Below, in pieces: positions 1 to 8,946 of a stretch of 64,000 bases of DNA. Within the stretch, counting starts at the first letter, position 1, and the number at the start of each line of letters is the position of its first letter. The notes beneath the pieces were generated by a model. It searched no databases. It was not told where the DNA came from and worked only from the letters and a program-made list of their open reading frames with translations. Origin of the DNA: Psychromonas ossibalaenae ATCC BAA-1528 (lineage in GTDB: Bacteria; Pseudomonadota; Gammaproteobacteria; Enterobacterales; Psychromonadaceae); NCBI RefSeq assembly GCF_000381745.1, contig NZ_KB906980.1, positions 1 through 64,000 on the forward strand, read 5' to 3'. Made by a program: the position numbers and the translations under genes.

Positions 1-3
1 TAA

Positions 4-31
4 AAGCACTGCATTTAGCGGTGCTTTTTTT
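4..31 (+). terminator. Rho-independent terminator, first of a tandem stack
   Basis: An 8-bp stem (5-12 with 18-25, one T-G wobble), loop ATTTA, then seven T. It serves a plus-strand gene lying left of the window. The same hairpin recurs at 123-150. Confidence 0.8.
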
Positions 32-122
32 GTATGGATTTAGGTCATCCGTAAGTTGATTCAGACAATACACTTTTCTTCTGACCACGTTATTACTTAA
101 TAACTAAGTACAGAATGGATAG

Positions 123-150
123 AAGCACTGCATTTAGCGGTGCTTTTTTT
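123..150 (+). terminator. Rho-independent terminator, second copy in stack
   Basis: Stem, loop and T-run are identical to those at 4-31, 119 bp downstream. Confidence 0.75.
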
Positions 151-225
151 GTCTGGATTTCAGTCATCTATGAGTTGATTAAGACAATACACACTTTATT
201 ACTGAATAACTAAATATAGAATGAT

Positions 226-254
226 ACAAGCACTGCAACTAGCGCTTGTTTTTT
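226..254 (+). terminator. Rho-independent terminator, diverged third copy
   Basis: ACAAGC pairs with GCTTGT, followed by a run of T. Its start matches the other two copies (AAGCACTGC) but the right arm has changed in a compensating way. Confidence 0.6.
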
Positions 255-352
255 AACCTCATACTGCAGAATATACAATAAAATCCCATCCAGCTTTCAT
301 TTTGTATATAATCTGCATTTCCTTTTTCCATTTATACTTGGTCATAAAACAG

Positions 353-1450
353 ATGAATTTGAAAGCACGGCTGCTGTATTTTGTAAAACCTATTTTCTGG
401 GGCATTATTATTGCCCTGCTGGTCACTAACGGCGCGCAGTTCATTACAGTAATCTCTTCTTTTTTAAAGACTGATACAGTTGCCGGTTACAGTGATGCAG
501 TTAAAAAAGCAGCACCGGCAGTAGTAAACATTTATTCACAGCAGTATCTGGACTCGAGCCTTGATAATCAGCAGCATCTGCAGCCTTCTGAGTTAGGCTC
601 CGGTATTATTGTTGATAAAAAAGGCTACATCCTGACCAACTTTCATGTGGTATCACAAGCCGATCAGATTCTTATTGCGCTGCAGGACGGACGCTTATTT
701 ACTGCATCTATTGTCGGCAGTGACCTGATCACGGACCTTGCAGTTCTGCAGATAAAAGGTAACAACCTGCCGGTCATTCCCCAGAATATGCAGTACAAAC
801 CTCAAGTGGGTGATATTGTGCTTGCTATCGGCAACCCCTATAACTTAGGACAGACTACCACCCAGGGGATCATCAGCGCAACCGGTCGAAACGGGATGAG
901 CTCTTCGGGGCGTCAGGATTTTCTACAAACCGATGCGGCCATTAATGAAGGTAATTCCGGAGGGGCCCTGATCAACAGTAGGGGAGAGCTAGTAGGCATT
1001 AACACTTCTGAATTCTCCAGCAATAATAATGGCTTCAGCAGCGGTATCAGTTTCGCAGTTCCTTACAAACTGTCACGTCGTATTATGCAGAGTCTGATTT
1101 CACAAGGACGTGTTATTCGCGGCTCCTTAGGTATTACAGCTGAGAATCTGGATCCGCTTTTAGCTCGATTGTGGGGATTAAAAGCGCAGAACAGCATTAT
1201 TATCAAAAATATACACCCAGGCGGACCGGCTTCAACAGCAGGTGTGCAAGTCAATGATATTCTTTTAAAAATCGACGGTGTCGAGGTTGAAAACTTAATC
1301 ATTGCGATGGATAAGGTAGCTGAAATCAAACCCGGTACCAAAGCTGTGTTGACCCTGCTGCGCAAAGGTAATGAAATTGAGCTTGAGGTAGAAATTGGCG
1401 AGCTGAATAATATCCAGGCCCTCTCCAGGAAAGAGCAGGATATAGAATAA
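353..1450 (+). CDS. degS: DegS-type membrane-anchored periplasmic serine protease
   Basis: A 365-residue trypsin-like protease with one PDZ domain, the DegS architecture (DegP and DegQ have two). In the family it senses misfolded outer-membrane porins through the PDZ domain and starts the cleavage of anti-sigma factor RseA. An N-terminal membrane anchor spans about residues 12-30. The catalytic triad is visible as His98 (NFHVV), Asp128 (ITDLAVL) and Ser202 (GNSGGAL); the PDZ domain covers about 255-345. I chose ATG 353 because the reading frame open from TTG 302 adds 17 residues unlike the family and has no Shine-Dalgarno. It is convergent with murA across a shared hairpin. Confidence 0.93.
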   Translation: MNLKARLLYFVKPIFWGIIIALLVTNGAQFITVISSFLKTDTVAGYSDAVKKAAPAVVNIYSQQYLDSSLDNQQHLQPSELGSGIIVDKKGYILTNFHVVSQADQILIALQDGRLFTASIVGSDLITDLAVLQIKGNNLPVIPQNMQYKPQVGDIVLAIGNPYNLGQTTTQGIISATGRNGMSSSGRQDFLQTDAAINEGNSGGALINSRGELVGINTSEFSSNNNGFSSGISFAVPYKLSRRIMQSLISQGRVIRGSLGITAENLDPLLARLWGLKAQNSIIIKNIHPGGPASTAGVQVNDILLKIDGVEVENLIIAMDKVAEIKPGTKAVLTLLRKGNEIELEVEIGELNNIQALSRKEQDIE

Positions 1451-1480
1451 AAAAAGGGAAGCTTAATGCTTCCCTTTGTA
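1449..1480. terminator. Bidirectional terminator between degS and murA
   Basis: Perfect 10-bp stem (1453-1462 with 1468-1477), loop TTAAT. The minus-strand side is followed by TTTTATT, so it fits murA best; the plus-strand T-run is shorter. Confidence 0.8.
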
Positions 1481-1501
1481 TTTAACTGCTAAAATTAAAA
1501 C

Positions 1502-2761
<1,260 letters not shown>

Positions 2762-2781
2762 CTAACTATCCTTCCCGCTTA

Positions 2782-3030
2782 CTAAATAAAATGTTTTTGT
2801 TTTTGCCACTCATCTGGCGTTAATGCTTTAATTGTTAATGCATGAATTGCATTACTTGCAATCTCTTCAGTTAAAGGTCCGTAAACAACCTGCTGCTTTT
2901 TAACCCGGCTTAAATCTGAAAATATTTCTCCGACCGCTATTACTTGAAAGGTACCATTTTCACCTTTAACGATGCATTCATCGAGTACTAATGCCTGCTC
3001 TAATTTTTCTTTAATTGTTTCAATATTCAT
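2782..3030 (-). CDS. ibaG: BolA-family protein IbaG
   Basis: An 82-residue BolA-fold protein of the IbaG (YrbA) subgroup, implicated in iron-sulfur handling with monothiol glutaredoxin and in acid response. The conserved BolA helix-turn segment around VVYGPLTEEI and the C-terminal HALTIKALTP are visible. ATG at 3030 has GGGG about 9 bases upstream; an in-frame GTG at 3042 would overlap the mlaB stop and add four residues. It is translationally close to mlaB and precedes murA. Confidence 0.93.
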   Translation of the reverse strand: MNIETIKEKLEQALVLDECIVKGENGTFQVIAVGEIFSDLSRVKKQQVVYGPLTEEIASNAIHALTIKALTPDEWQKQKHFI

Positions 3031-3041
3031 TGAATGCCCCA

Positions 3042-3302
3042 CTATTTGAAGAGAAAACTTACCCCGTATAAATCGGCTAAGATGGTTGTTTTTTCAGGTA
3101 CCCCGATAAAGGATAAGCCGGGATTCTTAGTTTTTATTTGTACTAAATATGCAAGCCCGGCGGAGTCTATGTTTATTAACTGCTGTAAATCAATTGTTTT
3201 GACATCTTGAAAAGCAGCCGCAGATAATCTGCCGGCCGCTAACTCACTTAGTATCAGGGGTCCCGTTAATCTCATTGTCTCGTTATTTATTGTGTTAGTC
3301 AC
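3042..3302 (-). CDS. mlaB: MlaB, STAS-domain subunit of the Mla lipid ABC transporter
   Basis: An 86-residue single STAS domain protein. In the family it binds the ATPase MlaF in the inner-membrane MlaFEDB complex and is needed for its assembly and activity. The STAS signature around LINIDSAGLAYLVQI (about residues 42-56) is clear, including the Asp-Ser-Ala core. Its start overlaps the mlaC stop by four bases, indicating coupled translation. Confidence 0.92.
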   Translation of the reverse strand: MTNTINNETMRLTGPLILSELAAGRLSAAAFQDVKTIDLQQLINIDSAGLAYLVQIKTKNPGLSFIGVPEKTTILADLYGVSFLFK

Positions 3303-3913
3303 GAGGAAAACTCACTGTTTTTTTTCTCTAACAGCTGAATAACATGGTTAATACCTTTTTTCTTAATTAAATCATTAATTTCAGACTGTTTAGTATTAAG
3401 CATACTGATCCCTTCTGCTATCACATCAAAAACTTTCCATTCACCGGTTTTCTTGTTTTTTCGTAATTTAAACGCCAGCTGAGTAAGCTGCTCGTTCTGA
3501 TCTCGGATTCTAACAGGAATACTCACTATTTTCTTATCCATAAAATGCGTGTTGTCTAAAATTTCAATCTGCTGCTGATCGTATTTAATCAAGATATTCC
3601 CGTACGCATTCACCAGATAAGTACGAAAGGCCTGCACAAAGTCATTGCGCTGTTCAGCTGAAGTCTTTCTTAAATGACTGCCCATGACTTTATAAGCTGC
3701 ATATTTATAATCAAAATAGGGAATTAATTCTTCTTCAATAACAACTTGTATATAACCAGGCTCTTTCTGCAGATGCTCTTTTTCGGCATTAATTCGAGAA
3801 AAAGTATTAATAGAAACCGAATGAATAACCTGATTCGGATTACTCATATCCACTTCATCGGCAGTGGCCAGACTACTGTACAGCATTAATAAAACAACTG
3901 ATAAAATTCGCAT
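3299..3913 (-). CDS. mlaC: MlaC, periplasmic phospholipid carrier
   Basis: A 204-residue periplasmic protein with an N-terminal signal peptide (hydrophobic residues 4-15, likely cleavage after ATA near residue 18). MlaC shuttles phospholipids between the outer-membrane MlaA complex and inner-membrane MlaFEDB, keeping the outer leaflet free of phospholipid. The family motif RNDFVQAFRTYLVNAYGNIL appears in the first half. It overlaps mlaD by one base and mlaB by four. Confidence 0.95.
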   Translation of the reverse strand: MRILSVVLLMLYSSLATADEVDMSNPNQVIHSVSINTFSRINAEKEHLQKEPGYIQVVIEEELIPYFDYKYAAYKVMGSHLRKTSAEQRNDFVQAFRTYLVNAYGNILIKYDQQQIEILDNTHFMDKKIVSIPVRIRDQNEQLTQLAFKLRKNKKTGEWKVFDVIAEGISMLNTKQSEINDLIKKKGINHVIQLLEKKNSEFSS

Positions 3914-4383
3914 TAATTATCCTTATTGATTGAGTAAATAAACTGGCCGATTAAGTCTTCAAGCACCAAAGCAGATTTTGTATCTTCGATACTGTCACCG
4001 TCCGCTAACATATCTATATCGTCATCAATAAACCCAGGTTGAATACCGATATACTGCTCTCCTAATAAACCAGACGTTAAAATAGCCAAAGAAGATGTTT
4101 CCGGGTAAAACCCCGTATTTTCAAACATGGCTAAACGCACCACAGGTGTATAGGTATTTTTATCCAGGTGGATATTTTCCACTCGCCCGACAACAACACC
4201 ACCAAGCTTAACCGGCGCACGTACCTTTAATCCGCCGACATTTGAAAAATTAGCGTAAAGTGTATAACTGTCGCCCTCTCCTTTAAATGAAACACCAGCA
4301 ACACTGAAGGCTAATACACCTAAGGAAACCACAGATGCGATAACAAAAGCACCAACCCATAACTCTAGTTTTTTCTGTAACAT
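3913..4383 (-). CDS. mlaD: MlaD, MCE-domain membrane subunit
   Basis: A 156-residue protein with an N-terminal transmembrane helix (about residues 8-28) and one MCE domain (about 40-120, with VGGLKVRAPVKLGGVVVGRV). MlaD forms the hexameric ring that hands lipid between MlaC and the MlaE permease. The C-terminal tail is short and charged. It is placed between mlaE (26 bp away) and mlaC (one-base overlap). Confidence 0.96.
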   Translation of the reverse strand: MLQKKLELWVGAFVIASVVSLGVLAFSVAGVSFKGEGDSYTLYANFSNVGGLKVRAPVKLGGVVVGRVENIHLDKNTYTPVVRLAMFENTGFYPETSSLAILTSGLLGEQYIGIQPGFIDDDIDMLADGDSIEDTKSALVLEDLIGQFIYSINKDN

Positions 4384-4409
4384 ATTAATTCCAATTATTC
4401 CGTAACTGA

Positions 4410-5189
4410 TTATGTGCCGAACATAAATACAGTTAAAATAAAATCCATTGCTAATACTAGTAATGAAGAGACAACAACGGTCTGCGTCGTTGCTTTGCTG
4501 ATCCCCTGCGCGGTGGGAACAACGTGATAACCGTTATAAAGTGCAACCCAGGTGATCATAACAGCAAAAATGACACTTTTAATAATGCCGTTACCGACAT
4601 CAGGCAGGTATTCGACACTGCCCTGCATAACTGACCAGTATGCGCCGCCGTCAATGCTCATCCAGCTCACGCCGATTAAGTATCCCCCCCAGATAGCGAT
4701 AACATTAAACAACAGCGTCAGCATAGGCAGGGTTACAATACCGGCATAAAAACGCGGCGCAATCACCCGCTTCAAAGGGGAAACAGCCATCATCTCCATA
4801 CTGGCAATCTGCTCTGTACTCTGCATTAAACCAATTTCGGCCGTTAAAGCGGAACCTGCTCGACCAGCAAAAAGCAGGGCGGCAACAACCGGGCCTAATT
4901 CACGTAACAGCGACAAAGCCACCATGCTGCCTAAACTCTGTTCAGCGGCATAATCAACTAAAACATAATATCCCTGCAGACCTAAAACCATGCCGATAAA
5001 CAGACCGGCAGTTAAAATAATCGGCAAAGATAAAATACCGAGCTGAAATACCTGCGCAATGAACAGCGAAAATAGTTTCGGGTGAGGTGCTCCCCAGACA
5101 GTACGCAGCAGCAGCAGAGCAGACTTTCCAGCCGTGCGCGTTAACGCTAAACTAAAACGTCCAACGGACCTTACATAAATGCCTATCAT
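4410..5189 (-). CDS. mlaE: MlaE, lipid ABC transporter permease
   Basis: A 259-residue integral membrane protein of the MlaE/YrbE family, the permease of the Mla system that acts in retrograde phospholipid transport. The diagnostic ELGPVVAALLFAGRAGSALTAEI core is at about residues 96-118; several hydrophobic spans follow. It overlaps mlaF by four bases (ATGA), so ATPase and permease are coupled. Confidence 0.96.
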   Translation of the reverse strand: MIGIYVRSVGRFSLALTRTAGKSALLLLRTVWGAPHPKLFSLFIAQVFQLGILSLPIILTAGLFIGMVLGLQGYYVLVDYAAEQSLGSMVALSLLRELGPVVAALLFAGRAGSALTAEIGLMQSTEQIASMEMMAVSPLKRVIAPRFYAGIVTLPMLTLLFNVIAIWGGYLIGVSWMSIDGGAYWSVMQGSVEYLPDVGNGIIKSVIFAVMITWVALYNGYHVVPTAQGISKATTQTVVVSSLLVLAMDFILTVFMFGT

Positions 5190-5995
5190 TTATTCACCTT
5201 GTTCAGATCCGACTGAAAATCATCACTTTTAAAATGAAAAGGTACTGGACCATCACTTCTACCGTGCAGAAACTGCTGTAATAGCGGGTTATCTGTCTGC
5301 TGCAGAATGGAATCAGCAGGCCCCTGCGCTATGATTCTCTGCTCTGCTAACACATAAACATTATCAGCAATCGCCAGCACTTCATTAACATCATGAGAAA
5401 CAATAATAGAGGTAAGGCCCAGTATATCATTAAGCTGCTTGACCAGTTTTAATAATACATTCATAGAAATTGGATCCTGTCCGGTAAAAGGTTCATCATA
5501 TAAAATCAACTCAGGATCCAATGCTATTGCACGAGCAAGCGCAACTCGTCTTGCCATGCCTCCGGAAAGCTCTGCAGGCTTTAAATCTTTTGCACCGCGC
5601 AGTCCGACCGCTTCTAACTTCATTAATACCAGAGTAGAAATTAATGACTCTTCTAGTTGAAAATGCTCCCGCAGCGGGAAAGCAACATTCTCAAATACGC
5701 TGAGCTCATTAAATAACGCACCGCTTTGAAATAACATGCCCATTTTTTTACGAGCTTCATACAACATCTTGTTAGAGCAGTTATGGATAGGAATATCATT
5801 AAAAATTATCTCACCACTATCCACAGGCAGCTGCCCGCCGATAAGCTTAAGCAGAGTCGTTTTTCCGATACCGCTTGGCCCGAGAATAGCCGTTATTTTG
5901 CCGCGCTCAAATTCGAAACATAAATTATCAAATAATAATCGTTCATTTCGAGAGAAGCAGAGATTGTTTATAAAAAGATGGCGTGCCTGTTTCAT
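5186..5995 (-). CDS. mlaF: MlaF, lipid ABC transporter ATPase
   Basis: A 269-residue ABC ATPase with Walker A GPSGIGKTT (about residues 39-47), signature LSGGMARR, and Walker B LILYDEPFTGQDP. It powers the MlaFEDB complex. This is the first gene of the operon; its promoter should lie in 5996-6377. The Shine-Dalgarno ahead of ATG 5995 is weak. Confidence 0.95.
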   Translation of the reverse strand: MKQARHLFINNLCFSRNERLLFDNLCFEFERGKITAILGPSGIGKTTLLKLIGGQLPVDSGEIIFNDIPIHNCSNKMLYEARKKMGMLFQSGALFNELSVFENVAFPLREHFQLEESLISTLVLMKLEAVGLRGAKDLKPAELSGGMARRVALARAIALDPELILYDEPFTGQDPISMNVLLKLVKQLNDILGLTSIIVSHDVNEVLAIADNVYVLAEQRIIAQGPADSILQQTDNPLLQQFLHGRSDGPVPFHFKSDDFQSDLNKVNK

Positions 5996-6227
5996 CGCTA
6001 GCTATTATCTATATATCTAAAATTAATCAATATTGTAAGGTTATGCTCATGCATATACAAATAATTAAATTCTGAAATCGTCTGTATTGGCAGCCTTACT
6101 GTCCGTTTACTTAAAATGAGCACCTTTTTTAAGTTGTAAGTTTATTTTTCATTAAATAAAATACAGCTGTAAACTTTATTATAAAAACCATGGAAGAAGT
6201 TATTCGACAGTTATCACCTGAAGGAAG
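5996..6227. promoter_or_regulatory. Divergent upstream region of mla and kdsC operons
   Basis: An AT-rich gap between divergent mlaF and kdsC. I see no complete gene and no confident -35/-10 pair. The right-hand part of the gap (6228-6376) is described separately as a possible coding remnant. Confidence 0.5.
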
Positions 6228-6376
6228 CTGAGATTTACTTCAGTTATGCCTGTTCTCACGATTTTACTTATACCTCTATTGCTAAACCGGAAATCATTAC
6301 TCGCGTTGCAGGTGGCATTTTGTTATTTTATTCAACAGCCTTCATTTGCGGCATAATAAGAATTAATCGAGAATAA
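6228..6376 (+). pseudogene. Possible remnant of the 3' end of yrbG (CaCA antiporter)
   Basis: Two overlapping frames give hydrophobic peptides reminiscent of the last two segments of YrbG-family calcium/sodium antiporters: TSVMPVLTILLIPLLL from about 6240, and in the next frame EIITRVAGGILLFYSTAFI ending at a TAA at 6374-6376. In related genomes yrbG and kdsD lie exactly here, directly upstream of kdsC. A frameshifted, truncated yrbG tail would explain both; chance similarity in an AT-rich gap is the alternative. Confidence 0.35.
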
Positions 6377-6377
6377 A

Positions 6378-6926
6378 ATGATCACAACGCCTTACGGACA
6401 AGTCAGCACTGAGAATTATCAAAAGGCTGAAAAAATTAAACTGCTTATATGCGATGTTGACGGGGTCTTCTCTGATGGACGCATCTATTTAGGCAACCAG
6501 GGTGAAGAGTTAAAAGCTTTTCATACCAAGGATGGCTTCGGCATTAAAGCCATATTAAATATCGGCATCAATGTCGCTATTATCACAGGCCGTCAGTCAA
6601 ATATTGTTGAAAATAGAATGAAAGCGCTGGGAGTGCCTTACATATTCCAAGGTCAGGAAGACAAATTAACCGTTTATCAGTCTTTATTAACTACACTTAA
6701 TTTAACACCGCAGCAGGTTGCTTATATTGGAGATGACATGGTTGATCTTCCGGTTATCCGGGACTGTGGCTTAGGTATCGCCGTACAGGACGCTCATCCG
6801 CTTGTCTCACAAGGTGCAGACTTAATTACCCATGTTAACGGCGGCTTCGGCGCGGTACGAGAAGTATGCGACCTTTTTTTACAGTGCGCAGATAAACTTG
6901 ATATCACACAGGGTAAAAGCGAATAG
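6378..6926 (+). CDS. kdsC: 3-deoxy-D-manno-octulosonate 8-phosphate phosphatase
   Basis: A 182-residue HAD-family phosphatase (C1 cap-less type) that removes phosphate from KDO-8-P, giving KDO for lipopolysaccharide inner core. Motif I is LLICDVDGVFSDG (about residues 22-34), motif II IITGRQS, and motif III/IV GDDMVDLPV. The gene starts the plus-strand lpt operon and its stop codon abuts the lptC start. The usual upstream partner kdsD (arabinose 5-phosphate isomerase) is absent. Confidence 0.96.
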   Translation: MITTPYGQVSTENYQKAEKIKLLICDVDGVFSDGRIYLGNQGEELKAFHTKDGFGIKAILNIGINVAIITGRQSNIVENRMKALGVPYIFQGQEDKLTVYQSLLTTLNLTPQQVAYIGDDMVDLPVIRDCGLGIAVQDAHPLVSQGADLITHVNGGFGAVREVCDLFLQCADKLDITQGKSE

Positions 6927-7490
6927 ATGAACAAACGCCAGAGCATCCCATTTGTTTTATTATTGGCAGCCTTTTTATTATGGTTATATTTCAAACCAGA
7001 AGCAGTGCTGCCAGAATTACCTGAACATCACCCTAGCTATATTGCCAATAATGTAAACAATACTCATTTTGATAAGACAGGTTTAATCAGTCACAAAATT
7101 TTTGCAGATAAAGCGACTAGCTTCACTGAAAAAAATATTACAGTCTTTGAGAAACCGAAAGTCATTGTTTATATTTATAATGAAGAAACGGATGATACAA
7201 CGGTCTGGCAGGTAACGAGTGAAGACGCAGTACTTCACGAACAGAACCGCCTAGAATTAGAAAATAATGTATTTTTGAAAAATCTCAGTTTAGATCAGCT
7301 GGTACAGTCTATGGCAACTGAAAAGTTAACGGTTCTACTCGATCAAAACGAGATCAGCAGTGACCTGTTTGTAACCTGGTTAGGGCCGCAGATGAAACAG
7401 CAGGGGGTTGGAATGTGGGCCTCTTTAGTGACAGAAGAATTAATTGTTAAAGACCAAATCAAAACGGTATACCTAAATGAAAAAAAATAA
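6927..7490 (+). CDS. lptC: LptC, LPS transport bridge protein
   Basis: A 187-residue bitopic inner-membrane protein: one N-terminal helix (about residues 7-22), then a periplasmic beta-jellyroll. LptC accepts LPS from LptBFG and passes it to LptA. Sequence conservation is modest, as usual, and the call rests on length, topology and its place between kdsC and lptA. It follows kdsC with no gap and overlaps lptA by 14 bases. Confidence 0.9.
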   Translation: MNKRQSIPFVLLLAAFLLWLYFKPEAVLPELPEHHPSYIANNVNNTHFDKTGLISHKIFADKATSFTEKNITVFEKPKVIVYIYNEETDDTTVWQVTSEDAVLHEQNRLELENNVFLKNLSLDQLVQSMATEKLTVLLDQNEISSDLFVTWLGPQMKQQGVGMWASLVTEELIVKDQIKTVYLNEKK

Positions 7491-8166
7491 CCTAAGTATC
7501 ATATTCAGCATATTCTTCTTTTCATGCTCCAGCTTTGCGCTGCAGTCTGACTTTGATCAGCCGATTAATGTCAGCTCAGTCAGCCAGCATGCGAAAATGA
7601 AAAGCAATACAGTTGTCTTTCAAAAAGATGTACTGCTGACTCAGGGCACAATAAAAATCACCGGTGATAAATTGACCGTTATTCGCGGTACAAAACCGAA
7701 TCATGAAGTGATGACAGCCGAAGGAAAAGTGGCTACTTTTTACCAGACGCAGGATGACGGCAAACCTTTTGATGCGGAAGCAGACAGCATTCGTTATGAG
7801 GTTGCCAAAGGTAAAATAACCCTCACAGGTAATGCGCAGGTGAAGCAGCTTGACAGCCAGATCAACGGTGCAAAAATAATTTACTTTCTGGAAACTGAAG
7901 AACTGATAGTCAATACCGACCAAAGTAAAGGTGAACGTGTTAAAACTGTATTTTTACCGGCCCAGTTTGAAAAAAATAAAACTAAGCAGCCGGCGGCAGA
8001 GCAGTCCGAGAAGAGCAGTGAAAATGCCCCTTCTGATCAAGTAGAAACTAATACTGAAAATATGAGTTCTCATAAATCAGAAATTAACACTGAAAATACA
8101 GTCTCAGAAAAAACAGATAAATCAGCAGTCGACACAGAAAACAACACTACAGAAAAAGAAGAATAA
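7477..8166 (+). CDS. lptA: LptA, periplasmic LPS-transport protein with long acidic tail
   Basis: A 229-residue protein with a signal peptide (cleavage near ALQ, residues 20-23) and an OstA-like beta-jellyroll at about 25-165 ([20 protein letters not shown]-like [10 protein letters not shown]). LptA builds the periplasmic bridge carrying LPS to LptD. The last ~60 residues are a low-complexity Ser/Thr/Glu/Asn tail with repeated TENT/SEKT-like words, longer than the C-terminus of the E. coli protein (185 residues). It overlaps lptC and ends 5 bp before lptB. Confidence 0.93.
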   Translation: MKKNNLSIIFSIFFFSCSSFALQSDFDQPINVSSVSQHAKMKSNTVVFQKDVLLTQGTIKITGDKLTVIRGTKPNHEVMTAEGKVATFYQTQDDGKPFDAEADSIRYEVAKGKITLTGNAQVKQLDSQINGAKIIYFLETEELIVNTDQSKGERVKTVFLPAQFEKNKTKQPAAEQSEKSSENAPSDQVETNTENMSSHKSEINTENTVSEKTDKSAVDTENNTTEKEE

Positions 8167-8171
8167 GCAAA

Positions 8172-8897
8172 ATGGCTGAATTAATAGCAAAAGGTTTAGT
8201 AAAAAGCTACAAAGGCCGCACGGTTGTAAATGGTGTCGCTTTAACGGTAAAAACAGGTGAAATTGTCGGTTTACTTGGTCCGAACGGTGCGGGAAAAACA
8301 ACGTCATTTTATATGGTGGTAGGTTTAGTTAAACAAGATGAAGGCTCTATCATCATTGATAATGAAGATATTTCTCATCAGCCTATGCATATTCGCGCGC
8401 AGAAAGGTATCGGGTACCTGCCCCAGGAAGCCTCAATATTTAGGCGCTTAACAGTGACTGAAAATATTATGGGCATTCTGCAGACACGTAAGGAATTATC
8501 TAACCAGCAGCGCGAAGATAAACTAAATACCCTGCTGGAAGAGTTTCATATTACTCATATCCGCGATAATAAAGGCATGAGCCTGTCCGGTGGTGAGCGG
8601 CGTCGAGTTGAAATAGCACGGGCACTGGCTACTGAGCCTAAATTTATTCTCTTAGATGAACCATTTGCCGGTGTTGATCCGATATCTGTAATTGATATAA
8701 AAAATATTATTCAGCAGCTGCGCGACCGCGGATTAGGTGTATTAATTACCGATCACAACGTACGCGAAACATTAGATGTCTGTCAGCATTCCTATATAGT
8801 GAGCCATGGTGAAATTATTGCAGTCGGCACACAAGACGAAATATTAGCGAACGACCATGTAAAACAAGTATATCTTGGCGAAGAATTTAAACTATAG
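8172..8897 (+). CDS. lptB: LptB, LPS export ABC ATPase
   Basis: A 241-residue ATPase with Walker [11 protein letters not shown]-loop [14 protein letters not shown], signature LSGGERRR and Walker [13 protein letters not shown]. It drives LPS extraction by LptFG from the inner membrane. The FRRLTV segment is characteristic of LptB. Cotranscribed with lptA; rpoN follows after 49 bp. Confidence 0.98.
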   Translation: MAELIAKGLVKSYKGRTVVNGVALTVKTGEIVGLLGPNGAGKTTSFYMVVGLVKQDEGSIIIDNEDISHQPMHIRAQKGIGYLPQEASIFRRLTVTENIMGILQTRKELSNQQREDKLNTLLEEFHITHIRDNKGMSLSGGERRRVEIARALATEPKFILLDEPFAGVDPISVIDIKNIIQQLRDRGLGVLITDHNVRETLDVCQHSYIVSHGEIIAVGTQDEILANDHVKQVYLGEEFKL

Positions 8898-8946
8898 TTT
8901 ATAATAACTTACACTCTTTATTTCCCGGATTAGGAAAAATATTTTG

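Larger units (their letters stand above)
4..254 (+). repeat. Tandem terminator-module repeat (2 full units plus 1 partial)
   Basis: Two imperfect direct repeats of about 105-119 bp (from 4 and from 123) each begin with the same hairpin and T-run. They continue through matching stretches: TGGATTT, GTCATC, AGTTGATT, AGACAATACAC, AATAACTAA, AGAATG. A third, partial unit starts at 226 with a diverged hairpin. The gap between units 1 and 2 versus 2 and 3 differs by about a dozen bases near 190. No gene is visible between position 1 and degS; this array and a possible -10 element (TATAAT, 307-312) are all that is seen there. Confidence 0.8.

Noticed and set aside
302-352. In-frame TTG extension of degS
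   Set aside because: The added residues are unlike DegS, lack a Shine-Dalgarno, and overlap a TATAAT promoter-like element; ATG 353 fits the family.
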